Shown one piece after another: positions 25,737 through 34,413 of a DNA stretch of 57,755 bases. The DNA lies in NCBI GenBank assembly GCA_013178315.1, contig JABLWX010000005.1, forward strand, positions 1 through 57,755, given 5' to 3'. Made by a program: the position numbers and the translations under genes. The notes beneath the pieces are model-generated. The model had not been told where the DNA came from and searched no databases. It saw nothing but the letters and a program-made list of their open reading frames with translations. Numbering within the stretch: position 1 is the stretch's first letter; each line of letters opens with the position of its first letter. Origin of the DNA: Candidatus Aminicenantota bacterium (GTDB lineage Bacteria; Acidobacteriota; Aminicenantia; Aminicenantales; Saccharicenantaceae).

Positions 25737-26681
25737 TCAAGGTTTGGAAAACCGGCCACGGCCAGCCCTGAAAAACTGTCTGGCCCGGAAGACATCGGCC
25801 GCAATTTGACGGCGGAGGCTTTCAACCGAAGGGAATCTCTTTTCGTTCCTCAGCTTTTTTAAGAGGTAAAGCCCGGCCTCCCGGCCGTAAAGTTTTCCAG
25901 AAAAATCCAGCAGGTGAGCCTCAACCGAGGATCCCCGTCCACCCAGGGTAGGGCGGAAGCCGATATTGGCCACGGCCCGGTAGGTGTTGTTACCAATTTT
26001 TACCAGGCTCAGGTAAACGCCGGGGGGCAGTATTTCGTTCCGCGTTTTCAGGTTGATGGTGGGGAAACCGAGAGTCCGGCCGAAGCCGCGTCCCCTGATT
26101 ATGGTTCCCCGTATTTCATAGGGACGACCCAGGAGACTGGCTGCCTGCTCCACCAGGCCTTTTTCCAGGAGGTTCCGGATTAGGCTGGAGCTGACCTGGG
26201 TTCCGCCCTTGGTCACCGGCCTGACCGCCATGACCCGGAAACCATAGCGACGGCCGAAATTCTCGAGTTCCCGTACCCCGCAGCGACGGTTGTGTCCGAA
26301 GCGAAAGTTTTTCCCGACCACCACCGCGCTGATGCCCAGTTGTTCCCTGAGGACTTTCCTGGCGAATTCCCGGCCACTCAGAGTGGCCAGGTCCTTTTCC
26401 AGGGGCAGGATAAGGCAGTAGTCCAGGCCCTGCTTCTCCAGCCACTCCAGTTTCTGCCGGCCGGTCTGAATCAACGGGATTCTCTTGTGGTTCAGGATAC
26501 GCTCAGGGTGGGGGCAAAAGGTCATCAGCCCGGCCGCCACTCCCAGCCGGCGGCCCTGCTTGATAAGATTTTTCAGAATCTTCTGGTGACCGAGGTGGCA
26601 GCCGTCAAAGATGCCTATGGCCAGGACGGAGTCCGCGGTCAGCCCTTTCAACCGGGGGGACAGGCGGCGGAAAACTTTCAT
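25737..26681 (-). CDS. ribF: Riboflavin kinase / FAD synthetase
   Basis: 314 residues, the normal size. The N-terminal adenylyltransferase has GIFDGCHLGH at 23-32; the C-terminal flavokinase has GRGFGRTLGFPTINL and PGVYLS. It makes FMN and FAD from riboflavin. It starts 5 nt after the DUF1844 gene, so the two are co-transcribed. Confidence 0.95.
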   Translation of the reverse strand: MKVFRRLSPRLKGLTADSVLAIGIFDGCHLGHQKILKNLIKQGRRLGVAAGLMTFCPHPERILNHKRIPLIQTGRQKLEWLEKQGLDYCLILPLEKDLATLSGREFARKVLREQLGISAVVVGKNFRFGHNRRCGVRELENFGRRYGFRVMAVRPVTKGGTQVSSSLIRNLLEKGLVEQAASLLGRPYEIRGTIIRGRGFGRTLGFPTINLKTRNEILPPGVYLSLVKIGNNTYRAVANIGFRPTLGGRGSSVEAHLLDFSGKLYGREAGLYLLKKLRNEKRFPSVESLRRQIAADVFRARQFFRAGRGRFSKP

Positions 26682-26686
26682 CGAGT

Positions 26687-26995
26687 TTAGAGCTTGATAG
26701 CTTCAACCTTTTTAAGATAGTTGAGCTTGAGCTGGGAGAGAACGGCTTCCAGGAAATTTTCTTCTTCTGGTTCCAGGTTGCCCTTGGTCCGGTCGCGCAG
26801 CAGGTCCAGGATGTCGATCAACCTCCTGGCGTATTCCAGGTTGGTCTCCAGCCGGTTGGTCCTGGGGTCCTCCAGCAGGCCGAGCTTGATCAGGGCCTGG
26901 GTGTAAATGGGGAAGACGATGGAACTGAACTCCAGCGGTGGCATGAATTCCCGGGATTCTTCCGGGTCCTGTCCGTTCTTGGTTCTGTCGTCCAT
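26687..26995 (-). CDS. DUF1844 domain protein
   Basis: 102 residues. Family features are FSSIVFPIYTQALIKLGLL followed by NLEYARRLIDILDLL and the helical C-terminus FLEAVLSQLKLNYLKKV. It is all alpha-helical in appearance, with a short acidic N-terminus. Function is unknown. It directly precedes ribF and is divergent from mazG. Confidence 0.85.
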   Translation of the reverse strand: MDDRTKNGQDPEESREFMPPLEFSSIVFPIYTQALIKLGLLEDPRTNRLETNLEYARRLIDILDLLRDRTKGNLEPEEENFLEAVLSQLKLNYLKKVEAIKL

Positions 26996-27035
26996 TATAG
27001 GCTTTATCCTCTATAAGATGGCCAAAAGTCCCGGG

Positions 27036-27064
27036 TTGAAAAAATACCGTCTTTAAGGTAACTT
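27036..27064 (+). promoter_or_regulatory. Candidate promoter of mazG
   Basis: TTGAAA at 27036-27041, 17-nt spacer, TAACTT at 27059-27064, about 54 nt before the GTG start. Confidence 0.4.
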
Positions 27065-27117
27065 ACGGACTTAAATCATAGCCATTATCCGAATAAAATT
27101 CAAGTGGAGGCCCGGGA

Positions 27118-27966
27118 GTGAAATCGTCAACTGAGGCCGGACGAGAGTTTCGCAAACTGGTAGAAATCATAGCCAGGCTGCGTTCGCCGGGGGGCTGTCC
27201 CTGGGACCGGGCCAGAAGCCGCCGGGACATACTGAATTATTTCCTGGAGGAAGTTTACGAAGCTGTGGAAGCCATATCCTCCAATCGTCCCGAGGCGGCC
27301 AGGGAAGAACTGGGGGATGTGCTGATGGAGGTGGTCTTCCTGGCCAGGTTTTACGAGGAAGAAGGCCTGTTCACCATGGCTGATGTCCTCAGGGGTATCA
27401 ACCGGAAAATGGTGGAACGCCATCCGCATGTCTTCGGACGAAAGACCGGCCTGAGCCCGGAGGCTGTCCTGGCCAGCTGGCAGGAAAACAAGCTGCGGGA
27501 AAAAAAGCGCCGGTCGATATTGGACGGGCTTCCGGCTTCGGCCCCTTCGCTGGTCTATGCTTTCATGCTCGGGCAGAGAGCGGCCGCCCATGGTTTTGAC
27601 TGGCCGGAAGCCGGCTCTGCCCTGGAGAAGGTCAAGGAGGAGATAGCCGAGCTGGATAAGTCCCTGAAGAAGAAGAAAAACCGGCAGGTGGCGGAAGAAC
27701 TGGGTGACACCATTTTTTCACTGGTCAATGTCTGCCGGCTGCTGGGCTATAATCCTGAAATTGTCCTGCGGCAGGCCGGGAGGAAGTTCGAACGGCGCTT
27801 CCGGCAACTGGAAAAAGAGCTGAAGAAAAAGGGCCGGGAAGTTAGGGACTGTTCTCTTGAAGAGCTCGACCGGGTCTGGGAAGCGGTCAAGAAAAATAAG
27901 CGGGCTGGTCGGAAAAATATTGAAAAGAACCACGGCGGGAAACCCCGGCGAAAGAAAAAGAGTTAA
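27118..27966 (+). CDS. mazG: MazG nucleoside triphosphate pyrophosphohydrolase
   Basis: 282 residues. The N-terminal MazG domain has SPGGCPWDR, NYFLEEVYEAVEAI and EELGDVLMEVVF; the second domain has KVKEEIAELDKSL and EELGDTIFSLVNVCRLL. The enzyme hydrolyses NTPs to NMP and pyrophosphate, cleaning damaged nucleotides. The start is GTG 27118 after GTGGAGG. The C-terminus is a basic Lys/Arg-rich tail (from about residue 260), unusual for the family. It is convergent with prfB. Confidence 0.93.
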   Translation: MKSSTEAGREFRKLVEIIARLRSPGGCPWDRARSRRDILNYFLEEVYEAVEAISSNRPEAAREELGDVLMEVVFLARFYEEEGLFTMADVLRGINRKMVERHPHVFGRKTGLSPEAVLASWQENKLREKKRRSILDGLPASAPSLVYAFMLGQRAAAHGFDWPEAGSALEKVKEEIAELDKSLKKKKNRQVAEELGDTIFSLVNVCRLLGYNPEIVLRQAGRKFERRFRQLEKELKKKGREVRDCSLEELDRVWEAVKKNKRAGRKNIEKNHGGKPRRKKKS

Positions 27967-28026
27967 GAAAGAGCCAAACGAGCAGAAGGGAAATCTGATA
28001 GAGATGGCCGGTGGGTCGCGCCGGCT

Positions 28027-29170
28027 TCAGTCTTTTCTCCCGGCCGCCAGCGCCTCTTTTTTCCTGAGGAGCAGAGAGGCCTTGATGAACTCGTCCAGGT
28101 CGCCGTCGAGGATGCGGTCAACGTCCCCCGTCTCCAGCCTGGTCCTCAGGTCCTTGATCATCTTGTAGGGGTGGAGAACATAGGAGCGGATCTGGTTGCC
28201 CCAGGCGATGTCCGACTTCGTGTCCTCCAGCCTGTCAATTTTTTCCAGCTTCTTCTTCCTTTCTATTTCATACAGCCTGGCTTTCAGCAGTTTCATGGCC
28301 CGGGCCTTGTTCTGGTGCTGGGAGCGCTCGTTCTGGCACTGGACGACGATGCCGGTCGGCAGGTGGGTGATCCTGACGGCCGAATCGGTCCGGTTGACGT
28401 GCTGGCCGCCCTTGCCCGAGGCCCGGTAGGTGTCTATCTTAAGGTCGTCCGGATTGATTTCGATTTCGATGTCTTCATCTATTTCCGGGTAGACGAAGAC
28501 CGCGGCAAAGGAAGTATGCCGCCGCTTGTTGGCATCGAAGGGCGAGATCCTGACCAGCCGGTGGACTCCCGATTCCTGGCTGAGCAACCCGAAGGCGTAA
28601 TCGCCTTCCATCCTGACGGTGGCGCTCTTCAGCCCGGCCTCCTCTCCCGGCTGGAAATCTATGACCTCGGTCTTGAAGCCCTTTCTCTCGGCAAACCGCA
28701 GGTACATCCGGAAGAGCATCTGGGCCCAGTCCTGGGATTCGGTGCCGCCGGCCCCGGGATGGATGGTCAGGATGGCGTTGCGGGGGTCATCTTCATCGAA
28801 GAAAAGCGTCCGGAGCTCGGCCTCCTGGAGTTCCTGCTCGAAGGAGCGCAGGGCCCGGTTGAGGTCGTCTATGACTTTTTCGCCTTCCTCGGCCAGCTCC
28901 AGCAGGACTTCTATTTCTTCCCGGTCATTTTTAAGCTTTTTGTAGAACTGGAGGTCTTTCTCCAGTTGCTTTTTCCTGATCTGCAGGGCCTGGAACTTTT
29001 TCTGGTCGTTCCAGGTTTCAGGGCTGGCCAGCTGACTGTTTATATCTTCTAATTCCCGGCTCTTGTTATCCAGGTCAAAGAAAACCTCGAACTTCTTCCA
29101 GTTTATGGAAGAGGCCGGCTGCTTTTTCCCGGCTTTCGGCCAGCTGTTCTAACCATCCAGTTTCGTTCAC
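28027..29170 (-). CDS. prfB: Peptide chain release factor 2 with programmed +1 frameshift
   Basis: 380 residues after frameshifting. GTG 29170 (AGGAG upstream) opens a 31-codon zero frame that ends in CTT TGA (29080-29075). The +1 shift skips T 29077, reads GAC at 29076 and continues to the stop at 28027. A Shine-Dalgarno-like GAGG lies just before the slip codon, as at known prfB sites. The downstream frame has [14 protein letters not shown], the RF2 specificity loop ISPFD, and the catalytic GGQ in [10 protein letters not shown]2 releases peptides at UGA and UAA, so the UGA in the shift site lets it control its own level. Confidence 0.96.
29074..29085 (-). promoter_or_regulatory. prfB +1 frameshift site
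   Basis: Minus strand CTT TGA C at 29080-29074, preceded by GAGG. CTT is the slippery P-site codon, TGA the in-frame stop read by RF2, and C the weak-termination context. Confidence 0.93.
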
Positions 29171-29192
29171 TTCTTTTTCTCCTGACAAGGGC

Positions 29193-29221
29193 AAGATAGA
29201 GGAGAAATGACTTCCTGTCAA
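29193..29221 (-). promoter_or_regulatory. Promoter of prfB
   Basis: Minus strand: perfect TTGACA at 29221-29216, 17-nt spacer, TATCTT at 29198-29193. It gives a leader of about 16 nt containing AGGAG before GTG 29170. Confidence 0.6.
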
Positions 29222-29298
29222 GATGGCCCGGTCGGGAAAAGGCTATCTCAAGCTTTCCCGGTTCCAGTCCAACCGGTGTAAAAGGGCCAGGTTCCCGG

Positions 29299-29973
29299 TT
29301 ACTGCTGCACTATGAAAAAGCCCGGGTTGCGGGCTGTCTTGCCGACCAGCTCGGACAGGGCTTTCTGGGCTTCCTCCCTGGTTCTGTAGCCGCCCAGCCA
29401 GACACGGTACAGCGGCTTCCGGTCCCTGGCAAACGGTTCCTGAACCACGGCGTTGTAACCCTGCTTCTTGTACTTCTCAGCTTCCAGCCTGGCGCTGGGC
29501 CGGTCATTGAAGGCCCCAACCTGGATGAAAAAGTTGCCTCCGGTGGCCGGCACTGTGGTCCTGGTGCCGGGGCTGGTCCTGGGGGTGGTCGCTGCCGGCT
29601 GCTCGGTGGTCCTGGCTGGAAGCGAAGCCGTCTGTTGGGTGGTTTTGGAAGCGGTCTGCCCGGCCGGCTTTTCGGCTGGCCTGGTTTCAGGCTGAGCCAG
29701 GCTCTGGACCGGAGTGGCGGTCGACTGCGTGGCTTGGCTTCCAGCCGTCCCTGAACTTTCTTCGGCGGCCGGGACTGGAACTGGAGCGCTAACCGTTTCT
29801 TCCGCTTTCTGGGCGGTCATGGTCTTGACCATCAGGTCGGCCTGTTTCTTGCCAACCTGGACTCCGATGAAAAAGATGACCGCGCCCAGGACGATTATTC
29901 CCAGGATGATAAAAACCAGTATGGTTGAAGAGACCTGTATTTCCCTGTAATTTCTCACCATGGAAGTTGTCAT
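29299..29973 (-). CDS. SPOR domain membrane protein
   Basis: 224 residues. One N-terminal membrane helix ([20 protein letters not shown]), a Ser/Thr/Ala/Pro-rich linker (about 60-145) and a C-terminal SPOR domain (about 147-222: [21 protein letters not shown], then [18 protein letters not shown]). SPOR domains bind denuded peptidoglycan glycans and place proteins at division sites. The start overlaps the slipin stop (ATGA), making it the last gene of the nfeD-slipin-SPOR run. Confidence 0.88.
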   Translation of the reverse strand: MTTSMVRNYREIQVSSTILVFIILGIIVLGAVIFFIGVQVGKKQADLMVKTMTAQKAEETVSAPVPVPAAEESSGTAGSQATQSTATPVQSLAQPETRPAEKPAGQTASKTTQQTASLPARTTEQPAATTPRTSPGTRTTVPATGGNFFIQVGAFNDRPSARLEAEKYKKQGYNAVVQEPFARDRKPLYRVWLGGYRTREEAQKALSELVGKTARNPGFFIVQQ

Positions 29974-30728
29974 TTCTCCTTGGATTTATCGACGGAAAAG
30001 GCCCTCAGAATTTCCAGCGGCAGAGGGAAGATGATGGTCGAGTTCTTTTCCGTGGCGATTTCGGTCAGCGTACCCAGGAAGCGCAGCATGATGGTCTGGG
30101 GGTTCTGGGAGATGATGTCGGCGGCCTGGGCCAGCTTGGTCGAGGACTGGTATTCGCCGTCGGCATGGATAACCTTGGCCCTTCTTTCTCTTTCAGCTTC
30201 GGCCTGACGGGCGATAGCCCTGACCATGGTTTCCGGCAGGTCAATGTGCTTGATTTCCACCAGCTGGACTTTCACTCCCCAGGGGTCGGTGTGCTGGTCG
30301 ATGATTTCCTGGAGCTGGGTATTGAGCTTTTCCCTTTCCGAGAGCAGGTCATCCAGCTCCACCTGGCCCAGGACGCTCCGCAGGGTGGTCTGGGAGAGCT
30401 GGGAGGTGGCATAGAGGTAATCCTGGACTTCCAGCACGGCTTTGAGCGGGTCCATTACCCGGAAATAGAGAACGGCATTGACCTTGACCGAAACGTTATC
30501 CTTGGTGATGACATCCTGGGGTGGGATATCCATGACGATCAGCCTGAGGCTGATGCGGACCATGCGGTCAATCGGTGCAAAAACAAATATCAGGCCAGGG
30601 CCCTTGGGCCTGCCCAGCACCCGGCCCAGCCGGAAGATGACCCCTCTTTCGTATTCTTTCAGTATCTTGATGCAGTTCAGAAGATACAGAACCACGATGG
30701 CGGCCACGATGATAGGGAAAGTAATCAT
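29970..30728 (-). CDS. SPFH/band 7 protein (slipin)
   Basis: 252 residues. An N-terminal membrane anchor ([19 protein letters not shown]) is followed by the band 7 domain with [31 protein letters not shown] and [17 protein letters not shown], then a coiled-coil ([14 protein letters not shown]). Slipins form membrane microdomain scaffolds and are classically paired with NfeD proteases, as here. It lies 36 nt after the NfeD gene. Confidence 0.93.
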   Translation of the reverse strand: MITFPIIVAAIVVLYLLNCIKILKEYERGVIFRLGRVLGRPKGPGLIFVFAPIDRMVRISLRLIVMDIPPQDVITKDNVSVKVNAVLYFRVMDPLKAVLEVQDYLYATSQLSQTTLRSVLGQVELDDLLSEREKLNTQLQEIIDQHTDPWGVKVQLVEIKHIDLPETMVRAIARQAEAERERRAKVIHADGEYQSSTKLAQAADIISQNPQTIMLRFLGTLTEIATEKNSTIIFPLPLEILRAFSVDKSKEK

Positions 30729-30764
30729 GTCAGACCTCCTTTTATGGACAGGTTGTCCTGCCCC

Positions 30765-32054
30765 CTATATCTTTTTAACCTTCAAGGTCAGGTTATTCTT
30801 GACTTCGACCACTTCCACCCGGTCCCCGCGCAGCAATGGGTCGTCGGCTACCGCTCGCCAGATCTCCCCGTGGACAAAAACCTTGCCTTCCTGCCCGGCC
30901 CAGGTCAGCACCTTCCCGGTTTCCCCGACCATTCCCTCTTTCCCGGTGATGGTCCTTCTGGTATGGGCCCTGATGACCAGGTAGACCAGGAAGATGAAGA
31001 CCAGGGAAACGCCCAGGGCCACCGGTATGATGAATTTCAGGCTGGGTCGCAACTCGGGAATCGGAGACCTGATTAGCATGATGGAACCGAGAAGCACCGA
31101 AACAATACCGCCCATGGTTAATGCTCCGTAACTGTGGACTTTGACTTCGAGTATGAACAGCACCGTGCCCAGAACTATCAACAGCAGGCCCACGTAGTTG
31201 ACCGGCAGGATCTGGAAGGAAAAGAAGGCCAGCAGCAGGCTGATTCCGCCCAGGACTCCCGGCAGGATGGCCCCGGGATTGGCAAACTCGAAATAAAGTC
31301 CAAGCAACCCGATCATCAACAGGATGTAAGCCAGGTTGGGGTTGGCTATGGTCATCAGTAATTTTTGCCGGAAGGTCAGGGGAATTTGATGGACCTCCCG
31401 GTCTGTCAACTTCAGCGTTTCCAGGCGGCCATCAAATCTCTTGATTTGACGGCCGTCGAGTGCCTGGATCAGGTCGCTTTCCGACCCGGCCACCAGGTCT
31501 ATGATTTTTCCTTTCAGCGCTTCCTGCTCGGTATAGCTCAGGCTCTGTCTGACCGCGTCCTCAGCCATCTTAATGTTGCGGCCTCTTTTTTCGGCCAGGG
31601 TCCTGATGTAGGCGGCGGCATCGTGCGTGACCTTCTCTTCCATGGTCTTGTCGGGCTGGCTCTGGCCGGCGATTCCGATGCTGACCGGATGGGCAGCCCC
31701 GGTGTTGGTACCCGGAGCCATGGCAAAGACATCGCAGGCCACGGCCATGAAAAATCCGGCCGAGGCTGCCCGGGCTCCAGAGGGGCTGACGTAGGCTACC
31801 ACCGGCACTGGCGAGTTAACGATGCCCTCTATTATTTCCCGCATGGAAGAGTCCAGTCCACCGGGGGTGTTAAGCTTGATTATCAGCAGGGAAGCCTGCT
31901 CGTCCCGGGCCTTCTCCAGGGCCTTGAGTATGAGTTCGGCAGTTACCGGATGGATGGGAGCGTTGATGGTGAGGCTCAGGATGCGGGCCTGCAGTTGAAC
32001 GGAGGCCGCCAGGAATAGGAACAGGCAAAGAAACAGAGCTGGAATCTTTTTCAC
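30765..32054 (-). CDS. NfeD-family membrane serine protease
   Basis: 429 residues. Signal or anchor segment at the N-terminus (IPALFLCLFLFLAASVQLQA), then a ClpP-like protease domain with NTPGGLDSSMREII and the nucleophile region SPSGARAASAGFFMA, four to five membrane helices (about 235-370), and a C-terminal OB-fold NfeD domain (KVLTWAGQEGKVFVHGEIW). Such proteases cut the C-terminus of the paired slipin. The start is GTG 32054, 9 nt past the -10 box of its promoter. Confidence 0.92.
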   Translation of the reverse strand: MKKIPALFLCLFLFLAASVQLQARILSLTINAPIHPVTAELILKALEKARDEQASLLIIKLNTPGGLDSSMREIIEGIVNSPVPVVAYVSPSGARAASAGFFMAVACDVFAMAPGTNTGAAHPVSIGIAGQSQPDKTMEEKVTHDAAAYIRTLAEKRGRNIKMAEDAVRQSLSYTEQEALKGKIIDLVAGSESDLIQALDGRQIKRFDGRLETLKLTDREVHQIPLTFRQKLLMTIANPNLAYILLMIGLLGLYFEFANPGAILPGVLGGISLLLAFFSFQILPVNYVGLLLIVLGTVLFILEVKVHSYGALTMGGIVSVLLGSIMLIRSPIPELRPSLKFIIPVALGVSLVFIFLVYLVIRAHTRRTITGKEGMVGETGKVLTWAGQEGKVFVHGEIWRAVADDPLLRGDRVEVVEVKNNLTLKVKKI

Positions 32055-32063
32055 GGTAAATTC

Positions 32064-32092
32064 ATTATAAAAAGGCCTGGCCTTTAAGTCAA
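32064..32092 (-). promoter_or_regulatory. nfeD promoter with palindromic spacer
   Basis: Minus strand: TTGACT at 32092-32087, 17-nt spacer, perfect TATAAT at 32069-32064. The spacer contains a 7-bp inverted repeat AAAGGCC/GGCCTTT with a 1-nt centre (32071-32085). Only 9 nt separate the -10 box from the GTG start. Confidence 0.65.
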
Positions 32093-32124
32093 TTTAATAA
32101 TTTCAACAAACCCCTGACATCGGC

Positions 32125-32153
32125 TTGACATTTTCTTTTCAATAAACTAATTT
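32125..32153 (+). promoter_or_regulatory. Promoter of the HU-like gene
   Basis: Perfect TTGACA at 32125-32130, 17-nt spacer, TAATTT at 32148-32153. It runs back to back with the nfeD promoter and gives a leader of about 38 nt with AAGGAG before ATG 32198. Confidence 0.65.
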
Positions 32154-32197
32154 TAGTCTATTCATTTTCCATTTGCTGGTTACTAAGGAGACCGTTG

Positions 32198-32485
32198 ATG
32201 ATCAAGAACGACCTGGCCAACCTGCTGGAAAGAAAAGCGAATTTCAGCCGGGCCAAGGCCGCGCTGACCGTAGAAACCATTCTGGAAACCATGAAGAAAG
32301 CCCTGCTGGCCGGGGAGAAGATAGAAATCCGGGGATTCGGCAGTTTCCGGGTTATGCCCAAGAAGACCGGCTTCGGCCGTGACATCAGGCGGAATCGCCA
32401 GATTCCAATTTCGGGCGGACGCCGGGTCAAATTTCGACCGGGCCAGGACTTCAAGAAACAGCTCAAGCAGCAGTCAATAGAATAG
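32198..32485 (+). CDS. HU/IHF family DNA-binding protein
   Basis: 95 residues, the family size. Features are MIKNDLANLLERKANFSRAKA at the start (helix bundle), EKIEIRGFGSFRVM and GRDIRRNRQIPISGGRRVKF, the DNA-embracing arm with the Pro in its tip. ATG 32198 is preferred to the adjacent TTG because AAGGAG then lies 7 nt upstream. It is a nucleoid or integration-host-type architectural protein; the sequence alone does not separate HU from IHF. Confidence 0.92.
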   Translation: MIKNDLANLLERKANFSRAKAALTVETILETMKKALLAGEKIEIRGFGSFRVMPKKTGFGRDIRRNRQIPISGGRRVKFRPGQDFKKQLKQQSIE

Positions 32486-32607
32486 GCAGGACTGAAAACC
32501 GGCGCGTTTATAGTCCTCTCAATTTTCTAATCTTTGTAATCGGAATTCTCACTGATAAGTCTATGTCCAAACAGGCAACGGCCCCTGGTTTTGCCTCTTG
32601 TTTTCGT

Positions 32608-33234
32608 TCAGAGCAACCCTGATTTTTTCAAAAGAACGTCCCGGTAGAGGTTGAGGTAAACCTCCTCGGTCTGCTCGATGGTTTCTTCCAGGCTGCCGGA
32701 GGTATCGATCAGGTAATGGGCCAGCGGAATCTTATCTTCGACCGGGCCCTGGGCTTTGATTTTTCGCAGGGCCTGTTCGGGACTTATTCCATCCCGGCGG
32801 CAGAGGCGTTCAACCTGGACCTCGAGCCGGCAGTGGGTCAGGATGAGACGATCGTAAAATTGGTGGAAGCCGGCCTCGATGACCAGGGCGGCCTCGGTAA
32901 TGTAAATATCGTAACCGCCCGTCTGTTCCAGCTCCCTGATAGTTTGCCGGACTTTTTCCAGGATCCTGGGGTGAGTCAGACGGTTCAGGTAGTCGCGTTC
33001 GGCCTGGTCCCGGAAGATTATCCCGCCCAGCTTCTGGCGGTCGATTTCCTGGCTTTCTTTGAGGATGGCCTGACCGAAATGCTCGACCAGCTCCTTCCAG
33101 ACTTCTCCGCCGGGAGACATCAGCTCGTGGGCAATGAGGTCGGCGTTCTGAATATAGCAGCCCTTCTGTCCCAGTATCCTGGCCACCACCGACTTGCCGG
33201 TGGCAATGCCTCCGGTCAGGGCTGCAACCAGCAC
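32608..33234 (-). CDS. coaE: Dephospho-CoA kinase
   Basis: 208 residues, the usual size. P-loop GGIATGKS at 8-15 and the family block LTHPRILEKVRQ, with LCRRDGISPEQALRKIKAQ near the C-terminus. It performs the last step of coenzyme A synthesis. The start is GTG 33234 after GAAGGA, 20 nt after the PilZ gene, so it is probably the last gene of a regulator-PilZ-coaE transcript. Confidence 0.95.
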   Translation of the reverse strand: MLVAALTGGIATGKSVVARILGQKGCYIQNADLIAHELMSPGGEVWKELVEHFGQAILKESQEIDRQKLGGIIFRDQAERDYLNRLTHPRILEKVRQTIRELEQTGGYDIYITEAALVIEAGFHQFYDRLILTHCRLEVQVERLCRRDGISPEQALRKIKAQGPVEDKIPLAHYLIDTSGSLEETIEQTEEVYLNLYRDVLLKKSGLL

Positions 33235-33254
33235 TTCAGTCCTTCAGCGGCCGG

Positions 33255-33653
33255 TCACTCTTCCACCTGGAAGCGGTAATCCTTGAACCTGACGGCCACC
33301 CCCTGTTTTCTTCCTTTCTGTCCCTTCTTTTCCAGCCGGACGGTTATTCCGTCCAGGCAGAGTTTAATTTTCTGGCCCTCGGTCAGTTCCGGCGGCAGCT
33401 CGATGGCCAGGTTGACCTTGGAGCCAACCACCAGGCTGCTGTCAAGGGTGAAATAGGCCCCGGTTGAAGAGATGTTTTCCAGGACCGTCTTTTCTTTGAA
33501 CTGTTTTCCCTGGGGCAGCTGACCCTCGATTTCGGCCGGCAGCGGCAGTTCAAACCTCCATTCCCGGCGGCGGTTGACATCGACCGCCGTCTTAACCTGC
33601 TTCCCGGCAGTCGCCTTTTTCTTTTTGATTTTAGCTTTAGTTTTTTCAACCAT
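33255..33653 (-). CDS. PilZ domain protein, intact c-di-GMP motif
   Basis: 132 residues. A Lys-rich N-terminal tail (about 1-22) is followed by a PilZ domain with RREWR at 29-33 (RxxxR) and NISSTG at 60-65 (NxSxxG), so c-di-GMP binding is plausible. The body ELPLPAEIEG, then LPPELTEGQKIKL is closely related to two further genes at 34572 and 35154, which have lost parts of the motif. It lies 21 nt after the pseudo-receiver regulator gene. Confidence 0.82.
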   Translation of the reverse strand: MVEKTKAKIKKKKATAGKQVKTAVDVNRRREWRFELPLPAEIEGQLPQGKQFKEKTVLENISSTGAYFTLDSSLVVGSKVNLAIELPPELTEGQKIKLCLDGITVRLEKKGQKGRKQGVAVRFKDYRFQVEE

Positions 33654-33674
33654 GATTTCCCTCTTTGCCCCTTC

Positions 33675-34385
33675 TTAAAATAATGCCGAATTGATGGCGT
33701 AGAGCGCCAGCTGCAGCCGGCTGTGAGTGTCCAGCTTGGAGTAGATGCTCTTGATATGAGAACGAACGGTGTTCTTGCTGATAAAAAGAATCTTGGCAAT
33801 TTCCTCGTTGCTCTTGCCCTGGCCGATCAGCCGCAGGACCTGGAACTCGGTCGGGGTCAGCTGGTCGAGCGTCTTTTCCTTCATGTCCCTTCCGACCACC
33901 GAGATGATCCGGTCCATGATGGAAGACATCTTGTCCCTTGGCAACCAGATTTCTCCCTTGTTGACGACACTGATGGCCTCGGTCAGCTGCTGGGAGGGGT
34001 CGTTGAGGTCGAAATAACCCCTGGCCCCGGCATTGATCAGGTTGATGATTTCCTCGTGGGAAGGTATGTTGCCCAGAAGCAGGAGCTGGGTCCTGACCTG
34101 GGGCTTGATCAGCTCCTTGATGGCCTTGCAGATTTCCTTGAGGTGGGGGAGTGGTTCCAGGTGGGCAAACAGGATGACCTGGGGCTGGAGCTGCTTGATG
34201 GCCTCCATGAAGTTCTCGATGGTGCCCTTTTCCACTGTCAGGATGTCGATTCTCTTGTCCGGTTCCAGGGCCCTTAAGATTCCAGCCAGCAAAAAGTCCG
34301 ATGGACAGTAGATGAGGACGGTGATTTTTTCCATCTTTGGAGGAGGAATTTTGGTTTCGGTCTTGTTGACTTGTTTCTTTGGCAT
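33675..34385 (-). CDS. LuxR-type regulator with a non-phosphorylatable receiver
   Basis: 236 residues. Receiver-like fold at about 21-140, linker, and a LuxR helix-turn-helix at about 175-220 (LTPTEFQVLRLIGQGKSNEEI, then FISKNTVRSHIKSIYSKL). The receiver lacks its active site: the acidic pair after strand 1 is C27/P28, the phosphoacceptor Asp is A74 (QVILFAH), the Thr/Ser after strand 4 is G105 and the Lys after strand 5 is L127. It cannot be switched by phosphotransfer in the usual way. No histidine kinase is adjacent. Its neighbours are PilZ genes, so it may sense or relay another signal. Confidence 0.88.
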   Translation of the reverse strand: MPKKQVNKTETKIPPPKMEKITVLIYCPSDFLLAGILRALEPDKRIDILTVEKGTIENFMEAIKQLQPQVILFAHLEPLPHLKEICKAIKELIKPQVRTQLLLLGNIPSHEEIINLINAGARGYFDLNDPSQQLTEAISVVNKGEIWLPRDKMSSIMDRIISVVGRDMKEKTLDQLTPTEFQVLRLIGQGKSNEEIAKILFISKNTVRSHIKSIYSKLDTHSRLQLALYAINSALF

Positions 34386-34413
34386 GCCCTTTTACCCCTT
34401 GCCAAAAATTTTC

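Noticed and set aside
28720-29170. Apparent 5' truncation of prfB
   Set aside because: Resolved as the programmed frameshift; sequence upstream encodes the missing RF2 N-terminus.
29262-29282. GGTTCCAGTCC, resembling a tRNA T-arm
   Set aside because: No acceptor, D or anticodon arms fit around it.
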